The notes beneath the pieces are model-generated. The model saw only the letters and a program-made list of their open reading frames with translations. It was not told where the DNA came from and did not search any database. Made by a program: the position numbers and the translations under genes. A stretch of DNA of 18,159 nt from Desulfarculus sp. GTDB taxonomy: Bacteria > Desulfobacterota > Desulfarculia > Desulfarculales > Desulfarculaceae. The stretch lies in NCBI GenBank assembly GCA_020216805.1, contig JAIWNN010000003.1, positions 1-18,159 on the forward strand, written 5' to 3'. Position 1 is the stretch's first letter, and each line of letters starts with the position of its first letter. Shown piece by piece: positions 4,460-12,534 of the stretch.

Positions 4460-5129
4460 CGCGATTGTGGGCATGCAAGGTCGCCGCCGGCACCCAGAGC
4501 CGCACCTCCAGGCCGGGAGCGGCGTTGACCAGCTCCAGGCGGCCGTGCAGGTCGATATCGGCCACGGCCTGGGCCAGATAGAGCCCGAAACGACGCCGCT
4601 GGGGGAGATCGAAATCCGGCGGCAACCCGGAGCCGTTGTCCGCCACCCACAACAACAGGCCATCGTCGTCCAACCGACCGCCCAGGGACAGGATCGCGGG
4701 GCCAACCTGGGGCCGGCCGTGAAGCACGGCGTTGCCGATGATCTCGTATAGCCACAGGGACAGGGGGGAGCAGAGACGCAGGCTCAAGGCCAACTCGGGG
4801 AGGTCGCGCTGGATCCGCAGTGGCAAAACACTGCGGCCCTGGCAGCGACGGACGATCTCGGCTGCCAGGCGGTCCAGGGTGGGCTGGGCCCCGGTCGCGT
4901 GAATCAGGGAGTAGGAGACCGCCAGGGCCCCCACCCGCCCCTCCATGGCCTCGGTCAACTCCTCCGGGGTGCGGGCGTAGGGACAGGCCATGGCCATCAG
5001 GTTGGCGATGGCTTGAAAGTCGTTCTTGGCCCGATGGCAGACGCCGCCGGCCAGGTCGCGATAGGGCTTGACGGACACGGCCGCGCCCTCGGCGCCGGTC
5101 CCCAGCCCCTCCCCTCGATCCCCCGCCAT
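4452..5129 (-). CDS. Soluble HisKA_2-type sensor histidine kinase, 225 aa
   Basis: The H-box is GGVCHRAKNDFQAIANLM with H32, of the HisKA_2/HWE type. The ATPase domain keeps its N-box (E129 and N133 in YEIIGNAVLHG), the ADNGSGLP nucleotide loop (D164-G168) and a second glycine box (RRFGLYLAQAV). The start at 5129 follows a G-rich ribosome binding site. There is no sensory domain and no membrane segment; only about 25 residues precede the H-box. The input must therefore come from a partner protein or cytoplasmic ligand. It is translationally coupled to the ANTAR regulator downstream, as in EutW-EutV pairs. The kinase looks catalytically intact although its neighbour's receiver does not. A GTG at 5078 is an alternative start. 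Confidence 0.88.
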   Translation of the reverse strand: MAGDRGEGLGTGAEGAAVSVKPYRDLAGGVCHRAKNDFQAIANLMAMACPYARTPEELTEAMEGRVGALAVSYSLIHATGAQPTLDRLAAEIVRRCQGRSVLPLRIQRDLPELALSLRLCSPLSLWLYEIIGNAVLHGRPQVGPAILSLGGRLDDDGLLLWVADNGSGLPPDFDLPQRRRFGLYLAQAVADIDLHGRLELVNAAPGLEVRLWVPAATLHAHNRDA

Positions 5130-5202
5130 GGTCCCCCCCAGGCTTTTGGCTGCCGGGCCGGACGCGGATATGGGCCGCCGCCGGCCTCGACGATGGCGAA
5201 GA

Positions 5203-5227
5203 GGCCCCGCCTGGCGCGGGCGGGGCC
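5203..5227 (-). terminator. Hairpin downstream of the NifU-domain gene
   Basis: GGCCCCGCC (5203-5211) pairs perfectly with GGCGGGGCC (5219-5227), beginning 12 bases after the stop of the gene at 5240. The minus-strand continuation (CTCTTC) has only a weak T content, so termination is probable rather than certain. Confidence 0.5.
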
Positions 5228-5239
5228 GTTGGCCGGGCC

Positions 5240-5461
5240 CTAGACCGACTCGACGCTCTTGATTTCGGGCACCGCCTGCCTGACGACCTTCTCGATACCC
5301 ATCTTCAGCGTCATCTGGCTCATGGGGCAGCCACCGCAGGCGCCCTTCAGGCGCACCTTGACCACGCCGTCGTCGCCGACATCCACCAGCTCGACGTCGC
5401 CGCCGTCGCGGTTCAGGGCGGGGCGAATCTTGTCCAGGGCCGCTTGCACTTTTTCCTTCAA
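5240..5461 (-). CDS. NifU C-terminal (Nfu-type) Fe-S scaffold protein, 73 aa
   Basis: This is a stand-alone Nfu domain that carries or transfers an Fe-S cluster through the CxxC in [15 protein letters not shown]. The N-terminal part ([18 protein letters not shown]) is typical of the family. The TTG at 5461 is preferred because AAGGAG lies eight bases upstream and the protein then starts at the family's usual [12 protein letters not shown] point. The open frame can be extended to another TTG at 5500, but that would put the ribosome binding site inside the gene. It lies 77 bp downstream of purC on the same strand. It may help mature Fe-S enzymes such as the multi-cluster radical SAM protein nearby, but that link is only by proximity. 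Confidence 0.88.
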   Translation of the reverse strand: MKEKVQAALDKIRPALNRDGGDVELVDVGDDGVVKVRLKGACGGCPMSQMTLKMGIEKVVRQAVPEIKSVESV

Positions 5462-5538
5462 CTTACTAGCTCCTTTTCGGTGGGGCGTGGGTGGGGCCAA
5501 TCTAGCACAGGCGGTTTCGCACCGCTAATTAATTCAGA

Positions 5539-6429
5539 CTATTTCAGCCCACCGCCGGTCAGCCGCTCCAGGGCCTCAAGGTAGCGGGACCGGGTGCCCT
5601 CGATCACCTCCGCCGGCAGCCTGGGGGCCGGCGGCTGCTTGTTGAAGCCTATGCTCTCCAGGTAGTCGCGCACGTACTGCTTGTCGAAGCTGCGCTGGCC
5701 GCGTCCAGGCTCGTACTCGTCGGCCGGCCAGAAGCGGCTGGAGTCCGGGGTCAGGATCTCGTCGATCAGGATCAGCTCGCCGTCCTTGCGCCCGAACTCG
5801 AACTTGGTGTCGGCGATGATGATGCCGGCCCGAGCCGCGATGTCGCGCGCGCGGGCGTAGATGGCCAGGGCCCGGTCGGCCACCTGGCGGGCGATCTCCT
5901 GGCCCACGATCTTCTCGGCCTGGGCCAGGGAGATGTTCTCGTCGTGCTCGCCCAGCTCGGCCTTGGTGCTGGGGGTGAACAGGGGCTCGGGCAGACGGTC
6001 GCTCTCCCGCAGGCCGGCCGGGAGCCGGTAGCCGCAGACCGAGCCGGTCTTCTGGTAGTCGCTCCATCCGCTGCCGGCCAGGTAGCCGCGCACGATGGCC
6101 TCGATGGCCAGAGGCTGGCACTTCTTGACCAGCATCGAGCGCCCCTCCAACTGGTCCCGATAGGGTTGCAGGATTTTGGGGAAGTCCTTCATCTCCCAGG
6201 CCACCAGGTGGTTGGGGGTCAGGTCGGCCATCTGGCCAAACCAGAAGACGCTGATCTGGGTCAGCACCTTGCCCTTGTCCGGGATGGGGTCGGGCAGGAT
6301 GACGTCGAAGGCGCTCAGGCGGTCGCTGGCCACGATCAGCAGATGCTCGCCCAGGTCGTAAATGTCGCGCACCTTGCCCCGGCCGAGGAGTTTCACGTCG
6401 GGAAGATTGGTTTGCAGTATCGCGCTCAT
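5539..6429 (-). CDS. purC: Phosphoribosylaminoimidazole-succinocarboxamide synthase (SAICAR synthase)
   Basis: The enzyme joins CAIR and aspartate with ATP in de novo purine synthesis. The 296-residue protein is the length of the longer bacterial and yeast-type PurC. Recognisable motifs are [14 protein letters not shown] and [19 protein letters not shown] near the N-terminus, [38 protein letters not shown] and [10 protein letters not shown]. The start ATG at 6429 has an AGGAG about 13 bases upstream and a closer GAGAGA. It is divergent from mdh and shares a 288-bp intergenic region with it. No other purine genes are adjacent. Confidence 0.97.
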   Translation of the reverse strand: MSAILQTNLPDVKLLGRGKVRDIYDLGEHLLIVASDRLSAFDVILPDPIPDKGKVLTQISVFWFGQMADLTPNHLVAWEMKDFPKILQPYRDQLEGRSMLVKKCQPLAIEAIVRGYLAGSGWSDYQKTGSVCGYRLPAGLRESDRLPEPLFTPSTKAELGEHDENISLAQAEKIVGQEIARQVADRALAIYARARDIAARAGIIIADTKFEFGRKDGELILIDEILTPDSSRFWPADEYEPGRGQRSFDKQYVRDYLESIGFNKQPPAPRLPAEVIEGTRSRYLEALERLTGGGLK

Positions 6430-6495
6430 GGTCTCTCTTCGCTCCTGTGGTGCGTCGTCCCTGGGCCCTTCCGGCCAGATTTTCGCCGGGGGTGG

Positions 6496-6525
6496 TTGAC
6501 GCGGGGTTTGTGGCGAGACTATGCT
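6496..6525 (+). promoter_or_regulatory. Candidate sigma70-type promoter for mdh
   Basis: TTGACG (6496-6501) and TATGCT (6520-6525) are separated by 18 bases in the purC-mdh intergenic region. It predicts a start near 6532 and an unusually long leader of about 185 bases before the mdh ATG. Confidence 0.55.
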
Positions 6526-6651
6526 CTCATAATCCTGTGCGAAAAGCCGTCCGGCGTCAATGCCGGCGCGGCGGGGAGGCCCGCGGGTCGCTCAGGTCAT
6601 CGGCAGACACCTTCACCGCGCCGAACTTGCCCGCGGCCGGGTCTCCGGGCC

Positions 6652-6674
6652 GCCGGGGGGTGTTTGCCCCCGGC
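6652..6674 (+). other. Leader hairpin upstream of mdh
   Basis: GCCGGGGG (6652-6659) pairs with CCCCCGGC (6667-6674) around a 7-base loop, about 45 bases before the mdh start. No T-run follows, so it is not a terminator. It may be a structured 5'-UTR element. Confidence 0.4.
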
Positions 6675-6717
6675 TTCACCGGTCAAGCCTAGCATAAAGA
6701 ATCAGAGGGAGAAACAG

Positions 6718-7653
6718 ATGCTGCAGAAAATCACGGTTATCGGCGGCGGCAATGTCGGCGCCACCTGCGCCCAGCGCGCGGCCGAAAAAGAGCTGGCGGA
6801 TGTCGTCCTGGTGGACGTGGTGGAGGGCATGCCCCAGGGCAAGGGGTTGGACCTGTGCGAGGCCGCGCCAATCGAGAAGCACGACGCCCGGGTGGTGGGC
6901 TCCAACGACTACAAGGCCACCGCGGGCAGCGACGTTATCATCGTCACCGCCGGCATCGCCAGAAAGCCCGGCATGAGCCGCGACGACCTGATCAAGACCA
7001 ACGCCGGCATCGTGGACACCGTGGTCAAGGCCGCCGCCCAGGAAAGCCCCAACGCGGTCTTCATAATCGTCAGCAATCCCCTGGACGCCATGTGCCACGT
7101 GGCCTTGAAGGCCTGCGGCTTCCCCCCCCAGCGGGTGATCGGCATGGCCGGGGTGCTGGACTCGGCCCGCTTCCGCTACTTCATCGCCGAGGCCCTGGAC
7201 GTCAGCGTCGAGAACTGCCACGCCTTCGTGCTGGGCGGCCACGGCGATACCATGGTGCCCCTGCCCCGGCTGTCCAACGTCAGCGGCGTGCCCCTGCCCG
7301 AGCTCTTGCCGGCCGACAAGATCGCCCAGCTCTGCCAGCGCACCGCCCAGGGCGGGGCCGAGATCGTCAGCCTGCTGAAGACCGGCAGCGCCTTCTACGC
7401 CCCGGCCTCGGCCGCGGTGGAGATGGCCGAGGCGGTGCTCAAGGACAAGAAGAAGGTCCTGCCCTGCGCGGCCTACCTCACCGGCCAATACGGCTACCAC
7501 GACCTGTTCATCGGCGTGCCGGTGAAGCTGGGCCAGGGCGGAGTGCTGGACGTGCTGGAGATCAAGCTGACCGCCGAGGAGAAGGCGGCCCTGGACAAGA
7601 GCGCCGACGCGGTGCGGGGCCTGGTGAAGATCCTGGGCGAGCTGGGCTTCTAG
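6718..7653 (+). CDS. mdh: Malate dehydrogenase, LDH-like (type 3), 311 aa
   Basis: It interconverts malate and oxaloacetate with NAD. The Rossmann motif is [14 protein letters not shown] (GxGxxG at 9-14) and D33 ends the second strand for NAD binding. The substrate loop [11 protein letters not shown] carries R82 and R88. Arg rather than Gln at this loop marks malate over lactate specificity. R151 and the catalytic H175 ([11 protein letters not shown]) are present. The ATG at 6718 follows GAGGGAG at the right spacing. The open frame upstream of it is not coding. It is monocistronic, with its own promoter and a terminator just after it. Confidence 0.96.
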   Translation: MLQKITVIGGGNVGATCAQRAAEKELADVVLVDVVEGMPQGKGLDLCEAAPIEKHDARVVGSNDYKATAGSDVIIVTAGIARKPGMSRDDLIKTNAGIVDTVVKAAAQESPNAVFIIVSNPLDAMCHVALKACGFPPQRVIGMAGVLDSARFRYFIAEALDVSVENCHAFVLGGHGDTMVPLPRLSNVSGVPLPELLPADKIAQLCQRTAQGGAEIVSLLKTGSAFYAPASAAVEMAEAVLKDKKKVLPCAAYLTGQYGYHDLFIGVPVKLGQGGVLDVLEIKLTAEEKAALDKSADAVRGLVKILGELGF

Positions 7654-7678
7654 CCGGCCGACATCCCGAAAACAGCGA

Positions 7679-7711
7679 CGAGGCCCGCGACCGACATGGC
7701 CGCGGGCCTCG
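7679..7711. terminator. Bidirectional terminator between mdh and the convergent beta-helix gene
   Basis: CGAGGCCCGCG (7679-7689) pairs perfectly with CGCGGGCCTCG (7701-7711). It stands between the mdh stop (7653) and the stop of the minus-strand gene (7746). On the minus side it is followed by TCGCTGTTTTC. Confidence 0.75.
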
Positions 7712-7745
7712 CCATTCGCCGGATGAGAGGACCGGACTCGGCCCC

Positions 7746-8549
7746 CTAGCGGATCACGCTGCGGGGGGGGTGATACCCGCCGGGCACCGCCTGGCAGGGG
7801 GCCACCAGGCAGCGGGGGCCCAGGATGGTGCCGGGGTTGGTGACCGAGTTGCAGCCGGTTTCGCAACCATCGCCCATGATGGCCCCGAACTTGCGGCGTT
7901 CGATGCTGTGCACGGTCTCGCCCAGCTTGACCCGGAAGGGCCGGTCCACGATCTTGAGGTTGGCCAGCTTGGTGCCCGCCCCCAGGTTGACCTCGCGGCC
8001 CAGGATGGAGTCGCCCAGATAGGCGAAGTGCCCGGCCTTGGCACCGTCCAGCATGGCCGAGTTCTTGATCTCGGTGGTGTGGCCCACCACGCACCCCGCG
8101 CCGATCAGGCAGCCGCCCCGCAGATAGGCCCCCTGGCGCACCTCGCTGTTGGGTCCGATGAAGCTGGGTCCCTTGATCAGGGCCCCGGGCTCGATCACCG
8201 CCCCGGGCGCGATGTGGATCAGCTCGTCCATCAGGGCCGCGCCGGCGTGGATCACGCTGACCTTGCCCACCTCGCGGCCCTGGAGCCGCACCCGGAGCTT
8301 GCCCTTGGTGGGGTCGCCACCCAGCAGCTCGAAGCCGTCCTCGTAGATGCGGCCGTCCACGATGACCACGGTTCGGGGCAGCACCTCGCCGTGGCCGCGC
8401 AGGGGGCCGGCGTTGGGGCCGGCCTCCTCCACCACCTGGCGGGTGTAGGCCTCGATCTTGCCCAGGGCCTCCCAAACGAACTCCAGGCCCGCGAACAGGC
8501 CGGCGTGGGTGAGTCCCTCCAGGTTGAACAGATCCTTGGGCGCCAGCAT
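7746..8549 (-). CDS. Left-handed beta-helix (hexapeptide-repeat) protein, GlmU-C-like, 267 aa
   Basis: The ATG at 8549 follows GGGAGGG. The N-terminal 100 residues have an all-alpha/mixed segment (LFNLEGLTHAGLFAGLEFVW, VEEAGPN) and a short strand-rich piece (TVVIVDGRIYEDGFELL). From about residue 108 come hexapeptide repeats of the left-handed beta-helix type (IHIAPGAVIEPGALIKGPSF, then VRQGAYLRGGCLIGAGCVVG). The end, FGAIMGDGCETGCNSVTNPG, resembles the acetyltransferase half of GlmU. No nucleotidyltransferase domain is present, so it is not a full GlmU. A role as a sugar-nucleotide acetyl/acyltransferase or a regulator is likely. Such proteins are often labelled UDP-GlcNAc pyrophosphorylase-like without proof. 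It lies 29 bp after hisF and is probably co-transcribed. Confidence 0.82.
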   Translation of the reverse strand: MLAPKDLFNLEGLTHAGLFAGLEFVWEALGKIEAYTRQVVEEAGPNAGPLRGHGEVLPRTVVIVDGRIYEDGFELLGGDPTKGKLRVRLQGREVGKVSVIHAGAALMDELIHIAPGAVIEPGALIKGPSFIGPNSEVRQGAYLRGGCLIGAGCVVGHTTEIKNSAMLDGAKAGHFAYLGDSILGREVNLGAGTKLANLKIVDRPFRVKLGETVHSIERRKFGAIMGDGCETGCNSVTNPGTILGPRCLVAPCQAVPGGYHPPRSVIR

Positions 8550-8578
8550 GGGTCCCTCCCGCCCGGCGGCCGGCCGGC

Positions 8579-9358
8579 CTACCAGTAGCGCCGCACCGGG
8601 ATGCCGGCCCGGTGCAGGTGGTCCTTGATCTGGGCCACGGTGTAGTGGCCGTAGTGAGTCATGGAGGCGATCAGGGCCGCGTCGGCCTGGCCCTGGGTGA
8701 GGACCTCCACCAGGTGCCGAGGCTCGCCGGCCCCGCCGCTGGCGATGACCGGAATGCTGACGTTGCTGCTGATCAGCCGGGTCAGGGTCAGCTCGTAGCC
8801 GGTCTGGGTGCCGTCGGCGTCGATGCTGTTCAGGCAGATCTCGCCCGCGCCAAGGTCCTGGGCCTGTTTGGCCCAGGCCAGGGCGTCGATGCCCATGCGC
8901 TTGCGGCCGCCGTGGATGACCATTTCGTAGCCGCTGGGGATCTGGGGGGTGGCCTCCACCTTCAGCACGTCCATGCCCAGCACGATGCACTGGCTGCCGA
9001 ACTGGCGCGCGCCCTCGGCGATGATCCGGGGGTTGGTCACCGCCGCCGAGTTCACGCTGACCTTTTCCGCCCCGGCCGCCAGGCAGTCGTACATGTCGGC
9101 CACGCCGCGGATGCCGCCGCCCACCGAGAAGGGCATGAAGATGGTGGCCGCCACCCGGCGCACGACGTCGATCATGATGTTGCGGGCGTCGCTGCTGGCG
9201 GTGATGTCGTAAAAGACCAGCTCGTCCGCGCCCTGCTCGTAGTAGAAGGCGGCCATCTCCACCGGGTCGCCGATGTCCACGTTGCCCTTGAACTTGATCC
9301 CCTTGGTCAGCCTTCCGTCGCGCACGTCCAAGCAGGGAATGATGCGCTTAGAGAGCAT
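8579..9358 (-). CDS. hisF: Imidazole glycerol phosphate synthase, cyclase subunit
   Basis: With HisH it converts PRFAR and ammonia to imidazole glycerol phosphate and AICAR in histidine synthesis. The 259-residue TIM barrel has the catalytic aspartates D11 ([11 protein letters not shown]) and D130 ([12 protein letters not shown]). Phosphate loops are at [13 protein letters not shown] and [12 protein letters not shown], and [16 protein letters not shown] is typical. The ATG at 9358 overlaps the end of hisH by 11 bases, which implies translational coupling for the 1:1 complex. The rest of the his pathway is not in this window. Confidence 0.97.
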   Translation of the reverse strand: MLSKRIIPCLDVRDGRLTKGIKFKGNVDIGDPVEMAAFYYEQGADELVFYDITASSDARNIMIDVVRRVAATIFMPFSVGGGIRGVADMYDCLAAGAEKVSVNSAAVTNPRIIAEGARQFGSQCIVLGMDVLKVEATPQIPSGYEMVIHGGRKRMGIDALAWAKQAQDLGAGEICLNSIDADGTQTGYELTLTRLISSNVSIPVIASGGAGEPRHLVEVLTQGQADAALIASMTHYGHYTVAQIKDHLHRAGIPVRRYW

Positions 9359-9995
9359 CGGCCCCCTCCTTTCCGTCCCAGGCCAGGAAGTTGCCCAAAA
9401 TGGTCAAGCCCGGACGGCCCGACTTCTCGGGATGGAACTGCACCGCCACCAGGTTCTCGCGGGCCACGGCGGCGGCGAAGCGCAGGCCGTACTCGGTCCA
9501 GCCCACCACGTCCTCGGCCCGGGCCGGCGCGGGGTGGTAGGAGTGCACGAAGTAGAACTCGGCCTCGGGCGGCAGGCCGGCGAAGACCGGGTGGGGCCGG
9601 GTCCAGGCCACCTGGTTCCAGCCCATGTGGGGCACCTTCAGGGGGTGGCCGGCGGCGTCGCGGTGGTCGAGCGGGAAGCGCACCGTCTGGCCGGGCAGGA
9701 TGCCCAGGCAGGTGGCGGCGTCCTCCTGGCTGCTCTCGAAGATGATCTGGGTGCCCAGGCAGATGCCCAGCACCGGCTTGCCCTGGTCCAGAGCCTGCTT
9801 GAGCGCGCGGTCCAGGCCCAGGCGCTTCAGGCTGGCCATGGCCGCGCCGGCCGCGCCCACGCCGGGAAAGATCACCCGCTCGGCGCCGGCGATGAACTCC
9901 AGGTCGTTGCTGATCCGGCAGGGCGCCCCCAGGTGGTCCAGCGCCCGTTTGACGCTGGTGAGGTTGCCGGCCTCGTAGTCGATGATGGCGATCAC
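9348..9995 (-). CDS. hisH: Imidazole glycerol phosphate synthase, glutamine amidotransferase subunit
   Basis: This class I glutaminase supplies ammonia to HisF. The triad is C79 ([11 protein letters not shown]), H188 and E190 ([11 protein letters not shown]). The oxyanion loop motif is PGVG at 44-47. The length of 215 aa is slightly over the family's usual 200-210. The start at 9995 follows AGGAG. A gap of about 105 bp separates it from hbd upstream, in which I see two small hairpins but no clear promoter. Confidence 0.97.
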   Translation of the reverse strand: MIAIIDYEAGNLTSVKRALDHLGAPCRISNDLEFIAGAERVIFPGVGAAGAAMASLKRLGLDRALKQALDQGKPVLGICLGTQIIFESSQEDAATCLGILPGQTVRFPLDHRDAAGHPLKVPHMGWNQVAWTRPHPVFAGLPPEAEFYFVHSYHPAPARAEDVVGWTEYGLRFAAAVARENLVAVQFHPEKSGRPGLTILGNFLAWDGKEGADAL

Positions 9996-10053
9996 TGCTA
10001 AAGCTCCTCCCGCCCCGGTCCGCCGATCCTTGCGGCCTTTTAGGAGGGGATGC

Positions 10054-10079
10054 GGGGTTACCCCTTGGCTGGCGCCAAG
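10054..10079 (-). terminator. Two small hairpins after hbd, weak terminator candidate
   Basis: CTTGGC (10064-10069) pairs with GCCAAG (10074-10079), and GGGG (10054-10057) with CCCC (10061-10064). They follow the hbd stop on the minus strand. There is no T-run, and the hairpins overlap by one base. They may only attenuate read-through into hisH. Confidence 0.25.
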
Positions 10080-10100
10080 ACGGTTCCCCCGCTTTACTTC

Positions 10101-10949
10101 CTAGTACTGATAGAAGCCCCGGCCGGATTTGCGGCCCAGCCAGCCCTGGTCCACGTACTTGCGCAGCAGGGGGCAGGGGCGGTACTTGCTGTCGCCCAGG
10201 CCCTGGTGCAACACCTCCAGGATGGCCAGGCAGGTGTCCAAACCGATGAGGTCGGCCAGGGCCAGGGGGCCCATGGGATGGTTCATGCCCAGCTTCATCA
10301 CCTGGTCAACGTCCGCCGGCTGGCCCACGCCCTCCATCACGCAGTACACCGCCTCGTTGATCATGGGCAGCAGGATGCGGTTGGCGATGAAGCCCGGGTA
10401 GTCGTTGGCCGGCACCGGGGTCTTGCCCATCTTCACGGCCAGGTCCAGGGTGAGCTGGTGGCAGGCGTCGCTGGTGGCCAGGCCGCGGATGACCTCCACC
10501 AGGGCCATCATCGGCACCGGGTTCATGAAGTGCATGCCGATGACCAGCTCGGGGCGGCTGGTGGCGCCGGCGATCTTGGTGATGCTGATGCTGCTGGTGT
10601 TGGAGGAGAGCACCACCCCGGGCCTGCAGATGGCGTCCAGCTTGCGGAAGATTTCGAGCTTGAGCGCCACGTTCTCGGTGGCGGCCTCGACCACGAAGTC
10701 GGCCCCGGCCATGTCCTCCAGGCGGGTGCTGGTCTTGATCCGGCCCAGGATGGCCTTCTGATCCTCGACGCTTAGCTTTTCTTTCTTGACCAGGCGGCCC
10801 AGGCTGGTGTCGATGGTTTTTACGCCCCGGGCCACGAACTCGTCCTTGATGTCGTTCATGATCACGTCGAAGCCGGCCGCGGCCGCCACCTGGGCGATGC
10901 CACTGCCCATCTGTCCGGCGCCGATCACGCCGATGGTCCTAACTTCCAT
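10101..10949 (-). CDS. hbd: 3-hydroxybutyryl-CoA dehydrogenase (3-hydroxyacyl-CoA dehydrogenase)
   Basis: It reversibly oxidises 3-hydroxyacyl-CoA to 3-ketoacyl-CoA with NAD(H), in beta-oxidation, butyrate or aromatic degradation pathways. The Rossmann motif is [15 protein letters not shown] (GxGxxG at 10-15). The catalytic dyad is H140 ([10 protein letters not shown]) and E152 (LVEVIRG), with the SNTSS loop (116-120) and N190 (PGFIANRIL). The length of 282 aa is exact for Hbd/PaaH single-domain enzymes. The start at 10949 follows AGGAGAG at a good distance. It lies 38 bp downstream of the TPR gene. No other acyl-CoA genes are visible, so its pathway here is open. Confidence 0.93.
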   Translation of the reverse strand: MEVRTIGVIGAGQMGSGIAQVAAAAGFDVIMNDIKDEFVARGVKTIDTSLGRLVKKEKLSVEDQKAILGRIKTSTRLEDMAGADFVVEAATENVALKLEIFRKLDAICRPGVVLSSNTSSISITKIAGATSRPELVIGMHFMNPVPMMALVEVIRGLATSDACHQLTLDLAVKMGKTPVPANDYPGFIANRILLPMINEAVYCVMEGVGQPADVDQVMKLGMNHPMGPLALADLIGLDTCLAILEVLHQGLGDSKYRPCPLLRKYVDQGWLGRKSGRGFYQY

Positions 10950-10987
10950 GCCGTCTCTCCTTGTGTCGCGGGCTTCATGGTTGGCGA

Positions 10988-11728
10988 TTATTTGCAGTCC
11001 GGATCATTTTCCATGCTGGCCAGGTAGCAGGACGCCTCGTTGAGGGCGGGATTGATGTCCAGGGCCCGCTGGATGGCCGCCTTGCCCTTTTCCTTCTGGC
11101 CGCCTTCAAAAAGCGCGCGGCCCAGGTTGAACCAGAGGTTCTCGTCTCCCGGAGCCAGGTTGATGGCCCGGGTGTAGTGGCGCACCGCCTCGGCGTAAAG
11201 GCCCATCCGGCGCAGCTGGATGCCGAACTCGTTGAAGATGTGCTTGTTCTCCGGCTCCAGCACCGCCTCGATGGTGCCCAGCTTCTTGAAGACCGCCGCC
11301 GCCTTCTCGGTCTCGCCCAGGGCCAGGTAGGTCTTGCCCAAGCCGAAGTTGGCCCGCACGTTCTCCTCGTGCAGTTTGACCGCCTTGCTGAACTCGAACT
11401 CGGCCGAGAGGAACTCGTTGTCGGCCAGATGGCGCTCGGCCCGGGCGGCCAGGCGATCGGCCTGACGTTGCTGGATGCTGATATTCTTGGGCACGAAATC
11501 CGGCAGATGGCGAAAGCGCTTGGCGAACTCCTCCAGGGGCACCAGGTCGATGAAGCCGGAGCGCTCCTCGTTGATGTCCAGCAACTCCATCTTGACCTGG
11601 TCGTCCTCCTGCCCCACCAGCAGCCAGTAGTTCTCCATCTTGGCGTCCTTGGCGGTATCGCCGGTGCCGACCTTGCTGGAGATGCTCTCCAAATAGTATC
11701 CGGGCAGGACCTTGGGATTTTCGGACAT
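10988..11728 (-). CDS. TPR-repeat protein, 246 aa
   Basis: Residues 1-65 form a distinct N-terminal segment ([20 protein letters not shown], then [10 protein letters not shown]). The rest is tetratricopeptide repeats, including [39 protein letters not shown] and [20 protein letters not shown], ending DPDCK. There is no signal peptide, so it should be a cytoplasmic scaffold. The ATG at 11728 is preferred because the AAGGA at 11738-11742 is nine bases away; the ATG at 11734 is only three bases from it. It follows the phosphatidyltransferase gene closely, and the AAGGA ribosome binding site lies at that gene's stop. The similar TPR architecture of the CheY-TPR protein at 15923-17083 suggests related scaffolding roles, but no specific link is shown. 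Confidence 0.85.
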   Translation of the reverse strand: MSENPKVLPGYYLESISSKVGTGDTAKDAKMENYWLLVGQEDDQVKMELLDINEERSGFIDLVPLEEFAKRFRHLPDFVPKNISIQQRQADRLAARAERHLADNEFLSAEFEFSKAVKLHEENVRANFGLGKTYLALGETEKAAAVFKKLGTIEAVLEPENKHIFNEFGIQLRRMGLYAEAVRHYTRAINLAPGDENLWFNLGRALFEGGQKEKGKAAIQRALDINPALNEASCYLASMENDPDCK

Positions 11729-11741
11729 AGCCATGCTTCCT

Positions 11742-12395
11742 TCAGGCGAAATCGCCCCGCCACCAGGCCCGAAAATAGTTCACCAGGGCGATGAACCCCA
11801 GGCCCAGCGCGCCCCAGATCCCGGCCGCGCCCACCAGCCGCAGCCAAGTCCACTCCGCCCAGGCGGCGATGACGGTCAGCCCCATGCCCCAGGCGAAGAA
11901 GGCGGTCTTGAGTTTTCCCCAGCGGTTGGTCTGCACCCAGGGCGCCGGCCAGAGAGGCTGGCCGCGTCGCAGACGTCCGATGACGATCAACAGCGGGATG
12001 GCCACCACGTGCAGGTCCATGGCCACCACCAACGCCAACACCCGCCAATCGAACAGCCCGCGCCACCACAAGGTCAGGATCAAGGCCAGAGCGTAGATTT
12101 TGTCGGCCAACGGGTCCAAGAAAGCCCCCAGCTTGGAAACCAGGCCCCGCTGGCGGGCCACCATGCCGTCCAGGTTGTCGCTGATGCCGGCGCTGAAGCC
12201 CACGATGATCAGCCAACCCAGGCCCACCGAGGGGGTGAAGGTCATCCAGATCAAAGCCAGAGAGCCCAGGATGCGGCAGACAGTGAGGTGGTTGGGGGTG
12301 ATCCAGCGTGGCACCAGGCTCACCACCGCGGCCTGAAAACCACCCCGACGGGGGCCGCCCCCCCTTTCGCCGATCGCGTCTTGTGCCTGCGTCAT
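11742..12395 (-). CDS. CDP-alcohol phosphatidyltransferase family membrane protein, 217 aa
   Basis: It should transfer a phosphatidyl group from CDP-diacylglycerol to an alcohol in the inner membrane, as PgsA and cardiolipin-type synthases do. The complete signature D73-x2-D76-G77-x2-A80-R81-x8-G90-x3-D94-x3-D98 is present (SDNLDGMVARQRG, LGAFLDPLADK). Several hydrophobic helices follow, for example at 40-70, 99-115, 120-140 and the C-terminal third. The substrate (glycerol phosphate, inositol or other) cannot be read from this. The N-terminus is basic and Gly-rich (GERGGGPRRGG). The ribosome binding site is weak. It follows mnmG after 139 bp. Confidence 0.88.
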   Translation of the reverse strand: MTQAQDAIGERGGGPRRGGFQAAVVSLVPRWITPNHLTVCRILGSLALIWMTFTPSVGLGWLIIVGFSAGISDNLDGMVARQRGLVSKLGAFLDPLADKIYALALILTLWWRGLFDWRVLALVVAMDLHVVAIPLLIVIGRLRRGQPLWPAPWVQTNRWGKLKTAFFAWGMGLTVIAAWAEWTWLRLVGAAGIWGALGLGFIALVNYFRAWWRGDFA

Positions 12396-12534
12396 GAGAA
12401 ACGGCCCCCGCGCGCCCTGCCCGGCGCTCGCGCCGGCCTGGACCAGGCTTCCAGCCCAGGGCCTTGTTCTGGCAGACGATTTTATCCCACGCCCTCGCCA
12501 GCGGCAAGAACCAAAGCTCGCCTCCGGCCTCGAT

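Noticed and set aside
5944..6717. Upstream extension of the mdh reading frame
   Set aside because: It is antisense to purC; the ribosome binding site and the Rossmann N-terminus place the mdh start at 6718.
6676..8475. 599-codon minus-strand open frame across mdh and the beta-helix gene
   Set aside because: It runs antisense to mdh and through the convergent terminator; composition is low-complexity and typical of a shadow of GC-rich genes.
6855..8588. 577-codon plus-strand open frame
   Set aside because: It overlaps mdh in another frame and then runs antisense to the beta-helix gene; no start signal or recognisable domain.
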